Source: CAYVQF01 sp964454015
GTDB lineage: Bacteria > Myxococcota_A > Bradymonadia > UBA4248
Direction of reading: 5' to 3'
Length of the DNA: 44,906 nt
NCBI GenBank assembly: GCA_964454015.1
Contig: CAYVQF010000050.1
Span: 1 to 44,906 of the forward strand
Shown: positions 16,757 through 24,600 of the stretch, in pieces
Layout: every line of letters begins with the position of its first letter
Numbering within the stretch: position 1 is the first letter of the stretch
Notes under the pieces: generated by a model
The model's input: the letters and a program-made list of their open reading frames with translations, nothing else
Databases searched by the model: none
Told to the model about the DNA's origin: nothing
Translations under genes and position numbers: made by a program

Positions 16757-16783
16757 CGAGCGCCGCGTCGGGCGCCGCGCTCG
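16757..16783 (-). terminator. Hairpin between the FG-GAP gene and the LysM hydrolase gene
   Basis: CGAGCGC (16757-16763) pairs with GCGCTCG (16777-16783). The inner bases are GC-rich and can pair in part. It lies 77-103 bases after the FG-GAP stop and before the hydrolase start, with no T-run. It may end or attenuate the long efflux operon. Confidence 0.35.
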
Positions 16784-16859
16784 AAGGTGACAATTTACGC
16801 GAGACCTCGCCCGAGGTAAAGGCCCCGCTGCTGCTCTCGCCCTGCTTCGCCCTCGGCTG

Positions 16860-19181
16860 CTAGGCCCGACGACGGCGCACCAGCAGCGCCACACCGAACA
16901 GCAACACCAGCATCGCGCCGAAGCCCCAGGCGCGCGGGGCCATCGCCGCGACCCGACAGCCGCAACCATCGACGCCCAGCTCGGGCGCCGTAGGGAGCAC
17001 CGGCTCAGCGCCCGAGGTCGCATCTTCGCCACCTGTAGTGTCCGTCCCGGGGACGTGGATCACATCCTCACCCTCTTCGTCGGGATCGAGCCACGGCACC
17101 GTGTCTTCACCCTCGATGTGGATGGGATCGATGAGATCGGTCAGGTCATCCCTGTCGTGGGCGTCGCTGTCCGCATCGGGCATGGGCTCAGCCACCTCCA
17201 TGACCGCATCGGGGCTGGGATCGAGGATCGGCGTATCGCACACGCCGCCGTTGTCGATCACCCCATCACAGTCGTTGTCTTGGCCGTCACAGACCTCTGG
17301 GCTGGGGATGCAGGGCCGCACGTTGGGGCCCCCCATGCGAATGGACGGGTAGTAGTTGATGTGGCCCCAACCGCCGGCGTTCGACCAGGTCGGGCCATTG
17401 ATCTTCGTGCCAAAACCGCTGCCCGTAGACAGCCAACAATAGAAGCGATCCGTGTCGCGGGCGCAGACGTCGGCCTTGCCGTCGCCGTTGACGTCGGCCA
17501 TACGGATGGTGCGGTAGGTGTTGGGCAAGTTCCAGCCGGTGGCGTCACTCAGCTCCGGCCCACTGACCGAGCCACCAAAGCCCGTACCCGTGGAGGGCCA
17601 ACATCGCCAGCCGGCGTTCGCCCGGGCGCACACATCGGCTTTGCCGTCGCCATTGAAATCCGCCATGCGGATGGTCGCGTAATTGTCATAGCCGTTCCAG
17701 CCCGACGCGTCCGCCAGGGAAGGCCCGACGATAGCGGCGCCAAAATCGCTGCCTGTCGAGAGATGACAGCGGAAATCCGTCGAGGAGCGGCCGCAGATGT
17801 CCATCTTGCCGTCGCCGTTGATGTCGGCCAGGCGAATGGTGCTCCAGTACTGGATCTTGTCCCAGCCCGCGGCATTGCTCCAAGCCGGACCGGTGATGCG
17901 GGTCGGAAAGCCCGCACCGTTGGAGAGCCAGCAGAAGATCCCCGCCGCCCCACGGGCACAGATGTCCGCCAAGCCATCGCCATTGACGTCACCCATGCGG
18001 ATGGTCCCGTAGTACTGCGGGTTGCCCCAACCGCTCTCATCAGTCATGGTCGGACCCACGATCGCCGGGCCAAAACCGTTCCCCGTCGACACATAGCAGC
18101 GCATCCCCTCGGGGTGACGCGCGCACAGATCGTCCATGCCGTCGCCGTTGATGTCACCAAAGCGAATGGTGCTGTAGTACTTGATGTCGTTCCAGCCCGT
18201 GGCATCAGACAGCTCAGGGCCAGCGATGGAGGCCCCGAAAGAGGTCCCCTGCGACAGCCAGCAGCGGATCCCCGCGTTGGCTCGAGCACACAGATCGGCC
18301 TTCCCGTCGCCGTTGATGTCTGCCAGGCGCAACGTGCTCGAGTTGGTGTCGTCGCTCCATCCACTGGCGTCAGAGAGAGCCGGACCGTCGACCTTGACCG
18401 TGATGGCCGTTCCTGACGACAGGTAGCACACGATACCCGCCGCCGCGCGGGCGCAGACGTCCGCCTTGCCATCCCCATCGATGTCGCTGCCCCCAACGCT
18501 CTCATAAGCGTGCACTTGCAGCTTCAGCTCGTCCTCGATCTCGCACACGTCGCCTTCATCGATGAGGCCATTGCAGTTGTCGTCCTTGCCGTTACACACC
18601 TCCGTCGTGGGCACGCAGGCGCTGGCGATGTTGTTGCGGCGGATGGCAATGTAAGAAGACGACATGGTCCGCGTCCCGTAGACGATGCCCGACGAACAGC
18701 CTTTGGCCTCATAGGCCCAGTGGGTACCCCAACCATCCCCCTTCTCGAAAAGAATGATGTGCCCCCCGGTCCCGGGACAGCCGTCCACCCTGTAGGTCCC
18801 CGCGTCGCCCATGAGCATGTTACCCCGAGAGATCTTGGTCCAGTGGGTGGTCTGGCAGGTGAAGTTGTACGTCGAGTACGGGTGCATGCAGCGCGTCACT
18901 TCGCTCGCGTCGGGCACCTGCCACACTTTGGCCACATAGCCCGAACAATCGGCCCCGTAGCTGCCCGTGTGGGTGCAGTTCGGGCACGAACCCGAGCATG
19001 AACCCTTTTGGGTCCCGTCGGTGCGCCAACAGCCGTTGCCCCACCAGTAGGAATAGGTGACCGCGGGCTTACCCCGATTGATGATCTCCTCGCGGGTCAT
19101 GGGCGGCGGCGCGGCCAATGCCGGCACCGCCATCACCGCCACCACGAACACAGTGATAGTGACCTTGATCATCGTGTCCAT
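16860..19181 (-). CDS. NlpC/P60-like, MopE-motif, seven-FG-GAP surface protein with MYXO-CTERM tail
   Basis: 773 residues. Signal peptide 1-23 (ALAA cleavage). Residues 28-190 are a Cys-rich NlpC/P60-like domain: catalytic-type Cys79 in GADCSGYV and His141 in GGHIILF. A MopE-type metal-binding motif (EVCNGKDDNCNGLIDEG, about 194-210) follows. Then come seven tandem repeats of about 61 residues, each with a calcium-loop D-x-[DN]-G-D-G-x-x-D and an aromatic C-W/Y-L-S strand, plus a truncated eighth. A second MopE motif, an Asp/Glu-rich linker and the tail DGCGCRVA, hydrophobic helix and RRRRA complete it. MYXO-CTERM tails are known to be cut at the Cys motif for surface anchoring. ATG 19181 has GGAG eight bases away and overlaps the propeller gene by 13; ATG 19172 would overlap by four. 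Likely a surface-displayed wall amidase or adhesin. Confidence 0.88.
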   Translation of the reverse strand: MDTMIKVTITVFVVAVMAVPALAAPPPMTREEIINRGKPAVTYSYWWGNGCWRTDGTQKGSCSGSCPNCTHTGSYGADCSGYVAKVWQVPDASEVTRCMHPYSTYNFTCQTTHWTKISRGNMLMGDAGTYRVDGCPGTGGHIILFEKGDGWGTHWAYEAKGCSSGIVYGTRTMSSSYIAIRRNNIASACVPTTEVCNGKDDNCNGLIDEGDVCEIEDELKLQVHAYESVGGSDIDGDGKADVCARAAAGIVCYLSSGTAITVKVDGPALSDASGWSDDTNSSTLRLADINGDGKADLCARANAGIRCWLSQGTSFGASIAGPELSDATGWNDIKYYSTIRFGDINGDGMDDLCARHPEGMRCYVSTGNGFGPAIVGPTMTDESGWGNPQYYGTIRMGDVNGDGLADICARGAAGIFCWLSNGAGFPTRITGPAWSNAAGWDKIQYWSTIRLADINGDGKMDICGRSSTDFRCHLSTGSDFGAAIVGPSLADASGWNGYDNYATIRMADFNGDGKADVCARANAGWRCWPSTGTGFGGSVSGPELSDATGWNLPNTYRTIRMADVNGDGKADVCARDTDRFYCWLSTGSGFGTKINGPTWSNAGGWGHINYYPSIRMGGPNVRPCIPSPEVCDGQDNDCDGVIDNGGVCDTPILDPSPDAVMEVAEPMPDADSDAHDRDDLTDLIDPIHIEGEDTVPWLDPDEEGEDVIHVPGTDTTGGEDATSGAEPVLPTAPELGVDGCGCRVAAMAPRAWGFGAMLVLLFGVALLVRRRRA
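17330..18495 (-). repeat. Tandem FG-GAP/VCBS coding repeats (about 185 bp each)
   Basis: Seven copies of a roughly 61-codon unit, each containing a coding block for GDxNGDGxxD plus an alternating DGPxLSDASGW-type segment, lie head to tail within the MYXO-CTERM gene. The unit spacing is regular and the DNA is clearly related between copies, for example the recurrent GTCGCCGTTGATGTC. This indicates duplication within the gene. Confidence 0.85.
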
Positions 19182-20161
19182 CGTCGGATCTCCATGCCCT
19201 GCGCGTCAAAGCGCGACTGATAGATCGCCCCGTGCGCGTCGACGGTAAAGGCGCGGAACTGCTCCAAGGCCCCCGCAGATGGTTGGGTCTCGAAGCGCCA
19301 CAGCTCAACCAAATCGCGGTCCAGCACGAGCCCCAGGTAGCGCTCCCACACCACGGTGAAGGTCTCTGGCTCCTCTTCAATCTGGTGCACCACCAACAGC
19401 ACTTGCCCCTGGGGCATGGGCTCCAAGGCCACGATCTGCCACACCCAGCGGTCGAAAGCGATGATCCTTTCCTCTTGCAACACATCGCGGCCGCGATCCG
19501 TGGACCACAACTGCACCCCTTTGCGCCCGGCGAGCTGCGCCGTCCACAACCACTTGCCATCCACAGAAGGCCGCCCGCCCAGGCGACGGCGCGTTTCCAC
19601 TTCCTGGTAGTGGGCGTCCATCACTTGCAACAGGCTCAGGTGCGCGTATTCCGCGTAGACCCCGTCGGCGTCCAAAAAGAGGGCCGTCACCCCGCCGGCA
19701 AAGTCGATCCCTTCACCCACCACGGGCGCGCGCGCCATCACCTCCCCCCCCTGGACCACCTCCACGCCTGGCGTCCCGTAGCGATCCAGGAGGATCATCT
19801 CCCCACTCGCTCCCAAAACCAGGTCATGGTAAGTCTCGCGCGCCAGGGTGATCTCTTCCACCACCTTCCCCTCGGGCGTCAAGACCACCACGCGCCGGTT
19901 CACCTGGTCCAAGACCCAGATGTCACCAGCCGCGTCCACGGCGAAGGCCATCGGTCCCTCAGGCGAGGACTCATCCGCCGGCAGCATCCCCACCTGACCC
20001 GGGCCGCTGCCCCAGGGTGCCTTGAACAAGACCTCGAGCTCGCCCGCGCTCAGCGTCGGCGACCAGGCCGCCCAAAAAAACGCCCCCAGAACCAGAAGCG
20101 GCCATCGACGGCCCCCTCGCGTCGTCGCCGTAGACCACAACAGGCCATCGCCTCTTCCCAT
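19169..20161 (-). CDS. Secreted NHL-type beta-propeller-like protein
   Basis: 330 residues. ATG 20161 follows a strong GGAGG site five or six bases upstream; frames extending further 5' have no such support. The N-terminus (TTRGGRRWPLLVLGAFFWAA) is a basic export signal with a hydrophobic core ending near LSAG, about residue 40. Residues 50-115 have NHL-type blades: MAFAVDAAGDIWVLDQVNRR, VVVLTPEGKVVEEI. Further blade-like strands run to the C-terminus (AFTVDAHGAIYQSRFD). NHL propellers are protein-binding scaffolds. It is followed directly by the overlapping FG-GAP gene and preceded after 53 bases by the lipoprotein gene. A partner role to the surface protein or the efflux complex is possible but not shown. 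Confidence 0.75.
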   Translation of the reverse strand: MGRGDGLLWSTATTRGGRRWPLLVLGAFFWAAWSPTLSAGELEVLFKAPWGSGPGQVGMLPADESSPEGPMAFAVDAAGDIWVLDQVNRRVVVLTPEGKVVEEITLARETYHDLVLGASGEMILLDRYGTPGVEVVQGGEVMARAPVVGEGIDFAGGVTALFLDADGVYAEYAHLSLLQVMDAHYQEVETRRRLGGRPSVDGKWLWTAQLAGRKGVQLWSTDRGRDVLQEERIIAFDRWVWQIVALEPMPQGQVLLVVHQIEEEPETFTVVWERYLGLVLDRDLVELWRFETQPSAGALEQFRAFTVDAHGAIYQSRFDAQGMEIRRWTR

Positions 20162-20214
20162 GCTGTCCTCCTCGTGCGGCCGGCCCTCGCAGCTCGCGCC
20201 AGCGCGCCCCTTGC

Positions 20215-20784
20215 TCAGCACCCTGGCAACGGGCCCATCACCTCTGCCAATGATGCACACAGCTCATTGACAAAGTAGTCGCAAGGCGCCAGGGGGAGCA
20301 AGGGCATTTGCAACAAAAACTGGTCCAGCTCGGCGTCGCTCATCTCTCCGGCGATGCCAGGCACACAGACCTGGTCGATGAAGTCGCTCCGCTCGGCCGC
20401 AAATAGCAACCACACATCCTCGCCCAGGGTCGCGCGCGTTTCGCTCTCGCAGGTGTGGATCTTGTCATGGATCGCACCGCACACCGCCGCGCGGTCGGCG
20501 TAGCGCGGCGTCTCCTTCACATCCCAAGGGACGGCATCGACGGCGTCATCCACCTCCTGCACCTCCTGCACCTCAGCCGCATCACTGTCCACACCCACGT
20601 CATCCACCACCCCAGGCGAGCCCTGCACGCAGCGGCGCTGGGCCAGATCACAGCGCCAGCCCCTTGGGCAGCCGTCGGCGCGCGTACAGGTCATCTGCAC
20701 CCCGCTGGGGATCTCCGTGTCGACCACACAGCCCCCGGCAGCGACGCACCACCCCACGATCACCAGCCACGTCATCCTAGCCAT
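20215..20784 (-). CDS. Cys-rich lipoprotein, unknown function
   Basis: 189 residues. The start ATG shares its A with the preceding TGA (TGATG), which indicates coupling. A lipoprotein signal peptide ends AAGGC (Cys19). Residues 32-53 form a compact Cys motif (TCTRADGCPRGWRCDLAQRRCV) common in myxobacterial surface proteins. An acidic Val/Asp/Glu linker (about 58-90) and a helical C-terminal domain with several Cys (AAVCGAIHDKIHTC; FVNELCASLAEV) follow. No enzymatic motif is visible. It lies in the middle of the efflux-surface operon. Confidence 0.75.
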   Translation of the reverse strand: MARMTWLVIVGWCVAAGGCVVDTEIPSGVQMTCTRADGCPRGWRCDLAQRRCVQGSPGVVDDVGVDSDAAEVQEVQEVDDAVDAVPWDVKETPRYADRAAVCGAIHDKIHTCESETRATLGEDVWLLFAAERSDFIDQVCVPGIAGEMSDAELDQFLLQMPLLPLAPCDYFVNELCASLAEVMGPLPGC

Positions 20785-21626
20785 CAGAAGCGCCCCCCCC
20801 AGCTCAAGCCCAAGACCTCATCGCTCAGCCACGGTTGCCAGGCCAAGGGCCGCGGCCCTGCCTCCTCGGGGCTGGCCCAGATCTCCTGATAGGCCACCCA
20901 CGCCGTCCCTACCGCCAGCATCGCGCCGGCACTCCACAGAAAAGTCGCCGCCACGGCATGCCGCCGCGCCGCGCCGCTGGCCTCAGCCACCTGTCGCCCC
21001 GACACCCCCTCGGTCTCACCGCGGGCCACGAGGGCGGCAAAATCATCTTCGAGCTTCACCGCCTCCACGCTCACCAAGGTCGCCGCGATCAGCGTCGCCA
21101 CGGTCACCCCTCCCAACAACCAGGTCCAGCGCGCTTGCAACCACAGGTCCTCAGCGATGAGCGGCTCGGCCTCCGCTTCCCCGCCCTGCTCACCCAACCA
21201 GCACCGCGCCACGGCGTAGCCCACCCGCCCCTCGTCACCGGCGAGGTAAGGCGCACAGTGCAGCGTCCCCTGGGCGATCTGCATACAAGCCTGCCGCCCC
21301 GCGGCGCCGCCCTCGGCGCGCACCTCCAGGTGCAGGGCCTGCGCCGCCTCGGGCGCGGCGAGGCTGGGCTGCGCCTGGCGTGTTTCATGAGGCAGCAGTG
21401 CCTGCAACTCCGCCACCTGGGCTCGCCTCTCGGCGCTGCTCGCCTCGATCCCAGCCACGCGCAGGCTCTCCACCACCGCCAGGCACAGCCGTTGCGCCTC
21501 CGCCGCCAGCTCGCCCTCGCCGCTGCAGCGGACCTCGACCCGCTCCTGGCCCATCGCTGGCGCTGACGCCAGTAGTAGCCCCAGCAACGCCCCCACGGGC
21601 AGCACCTGCCCCCTGAGCACTCTCAT
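20784..21626 (-). CDS. Exported protein with two transmembrane segments, unknown function
   Basis: 280 residues. ATG 21626 overlaps the RND-TolC stop by four bases (ATGA). Signal peptide 1-26 (APAMGQ). Residues 27-145 contain paired cysteines (Cys34, Cys48, Cys114, Cys124, Cys142) in a small exported domain. Two hydrophobic helices (about 167-188 and 223-246) flank a charged helical loop (KLEDDFAALVARGETEGVSG). The C-terminus ends in GLSWGGRF, which resembles a terminal beta-strand with final Phe. The loop-helix pattern resembles the C-terminal parts of PEGA-type myxobacterial envelope proteins, but no PEGA domain is seen. Function unknown. Coupling suggests it is made with the efflux pump. 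Confidence 0.7.
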   Translation of the reverse strand: MRVLRGQVLPVGALLGLLLASAPAMGQERVEVRCSGEGELAAEAQRLCLAVVESLRVAGIEASSAERRAQVAELQALLPHETRQAQPSLAAPEAAQALHLEVRAEGGAAGRQACMQIAQGTLHCAPYLAGDEGRVGYAVARCWLGEQGGEAEAEPLIAEDLWLQARWTWLLGGVTVATLIAATLVSVEAVKLEDDFAALVARGETEGVSGRQVAEASGAARRHAVAATFLWSAGAMLAVGTAWVAYQEIWASPEEAGPRPLAWQPWLSDEVLGLSWGGRF

Positions 21627-24600
21627 GGCGCGTCCTCCTCCAACCAGATCTGCAGGGCCTCGAGGGCCCCAGGGCCCGCCAAATTCTGCGCCGTCAGCAG
21701 GGGCAGACCGGCGCGGTACCTGAGCTGCACTTCCGTCAGAATACGACCATAATAGGCCTGTAAATAGGCCTCCTTGAGCTTGTTCATCTCACGTGAAGTC
21801 TCGATCACCTTATCCTGTCCAAGCAGCTCCGCGGCGTGGGCCCGTCGCGCGTTGTGGTTGGCGGCCTGGGCCGTGCGCACGCCGGCACGGGCGACGCGCA
21901 TGATCTCCTCCATGTCGCCCCACTGGCGCAGGGCCTGGGCATACTCGACCTCCATGGCCCGCAGCCGGCGCGCCCAGGCGCGGGCGCTGCGCTCCTGCTC
22001 CAGCTCAGCCGCCTCGACGCGCTTCCACGCCGCTGGGTCGCTCATGAGGTTCCACTGGAGGGCCAAGGTGACCATCCAGTAAAAGCCTCCGTCGACATAA
22101 CCCAGATCGCCGTCCTTGAAGCCCCCTTCACCGAGCAGGGCGAGGGTGGGCAAGAGATCCCCGAAGGCCACTTGGCGCAACGCCTCTTGAGCCGCGCCCC
22201 CTTCGGCAATGGCCGACAGCTCCGAACGGTGGTACAAAGAAGAAAAATCCCCTTCGACATCAGGGGAGAAGGTCGTGTCGACGCTCAAGGGCTCGAGCTC
22301 GACCTCGGCGCTGAGGGGGGCCCCGATGAGGTCGTTGAAGACGAAGACCCGCTCGCGCACTTCGCTGCGCGTCTCGGCGATGAGGCGCTGGGTGTCGGCG
22401 GCCAGGGTCTCGGCGTAGAGGACATCGAAGTCCGTGCCCATGTCCGCCGCCACCTTGGCGCGGGCGATGTCGACCAGGGCCCGCTCCGCCTCCAGCCGCT
22501 CTTGCAGCAAGACCAGTCGCGCCTCGGCTTCGAGGATCTGGACGTAGAGGGCCACCGTGCCGAAGGCGACGCCCTCCTGCACCGCTGCCATGGCATGGCG
22601 TCGCGCCGCTTCGCCGTGGCGTGCCGCCTGGAGTCCCGCCATGCGTTTGCCCCCCGCATAGATGGGCCAAGTGACCTTGAGGCGCGCCTGGTACACGTTC
22701 TGATCCGCCAGGACGAAGTCCGGCAGGCTGATGGGCAGGCCGAGCTCGGCGACATCCATCTGCAGGGTCTGGGCTTTGTCCAAACGCGTCGCCGAGATCT
22801 CACCCAAGACGCTCGGGTAGAAGGAAGCGGCGACGGCGTCGGTCTGTAGGGCCGCAGCCCGCAGCTCCAGCCGCGCCTCCTCCACCATGAGCGAGGCCTC
22901 CTCGGCTTGGGCGATGTAGCCCAGGATGGGATGCTCAGCCGCTGCAGTCCCCGGCGCCCCCACCAACAGGCTCAAGCCCAGGAGCGCCGCAGCGCCGGAA
23001 GCGACGACCGTCGCGGCCTCCTTGGCGGCAGCGCGCTTGCGCGCCTTGCGATAGCCTCGCTGGAAGAAGGCATAGTAGATGATGGGGATGGCCACCAGGG
23101 TGAGCACCGTGGCGAAGGCCAGGCCGGCCACCATGGCCCACGCCATCCCTTCCCACAGGGCGCCACCAAAGAGCGCCAGGGGCAAGAGCCCGCCAATGGT
23201 GGTGGCCGCCGTGAGGATGATCGGCCGCAGGCGCTGCCGACCCGCCTCGATGATGGCGTCCTCGAAGACCTTGCCTTCACGCAACTCCTTCTGCACGAAC
23301 TCACCCCAGACCACGGCGTTCTTGATGACCATGCCCGCCAGTGACACCACCCCGAGGAAGGCCATGAATGAGAAAGAATTACCTGAGAAAAACAGACCTA
23401 AGATGGCACCAATGATAGCTAAAGGCACACTCATCAAAATGACCACTGCCTCCTTGAGCGAGCCAAACTGCACCACCAAGAGCAAGAGAATCGCCACCAC
23501 GATGAGGACAAAGATGATGATGAGCTGGCCAAAGGCCTTGTCCCGCTCTGCTTCCTCGCCGGAGGATTCAATGTTGTAGCCGGGAGGCAAGACCAAGGAC
23601 TCCACCCGCGGCTTGACCTCGCGTACCACCTCGTCGGCCAAGCGACCGTGCACATCGCTCATGGCGGTCACGGCGCGTCGGTTGTTGTAGCGCTTGATGA
23701 TGCCAGGTCCCCACTCGGGGTGCACCGACGCGAAGGCCGCCAGGGGCACCTTGCCGCCCGTGGCCTGCGACGCCACCCGCAGGCTGCGCAGGACATCGGA
23801 GAGGTTGTGATCGCCGTGGCGCATCCGCAGTTGCACTGGCAGCTCGCGATCGCCTGCCTGCATCTTGGTCATGGGCAAGCCATCGAAGGCCGTCAGTAGG
23901 GTCAGGGCCACCTCGGTGCCGGTGATGCCAAACATGGACAGGGCCTCGGCGTCGATGTCGATGCGAAAACTGGGGACGTCGTTGCCCAGGTTGTCGCGGA
24001 CGAAGGCCGTCCCCTCGACCTCGCCGAGGATGGTCTGGATCTGTTGGGAGATCTCCCGGGCGACCCGGTAATCAGGCCCAGTGATCCTGAAGGCGATGGG
24101 CGCATCCACTGGAATCCCCATCAGCAGCTTGGCCGCCGAGACCCGGGCGCCGGCCATCTTGGGACCGATGGCCGCATTGAAATGGCGCACCAGCCGGTCC
24201 GTCGCCTCTGGGCTGGCGGTGTTCACCATGATCTGGGCGTAATTGTTGGTGTTGAACTCGGGCATCACCGTGATGAAGTAGCGCGGCCCACCCTTGCCCA
24301 CGTAGGTCACCGTCGACAGCACCTCCGGATCTTCACGCAGCGCCGCGTCCACCGTTTGGGCCACCCGCAGCGTCTCGTCCAGGGCCACCCCCTCGGGCAG
24401 CCAGATGTCCACGTTGAACTGATCGCGATGGGCCACAGGGAAGAAGGACATCCCCACTTCTTTGAGCAACAACAACGATCCGCCCATCCCCGCCAAGGCC
24501 GCCAGAATCACCAAATAGCGCAGCTTGAAGCCGACCCGCATCACCTTGCCGTACCAGCTCTGCTGCGCCGTCTTGCGCACCTTCTTCTTGGACGCCATGG

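Noticed and set aside
17055..18416. A 453-codon plus-strand frame with internal repeats
   Set aside because: It mirrors the FG-GAP repeats on the opposite strand; the minus-strand product has all the motifs, a signal peptide and a sorting tail.
22900..23100. Assembly or sequencing error joining two separate genes (RND and TolC)
   Set aside because: The junction contains a sensible basic stretch, hydrophobic core and A-x-A site in frame, with no intergenic-looking sequence. Read mapping would still be useful.
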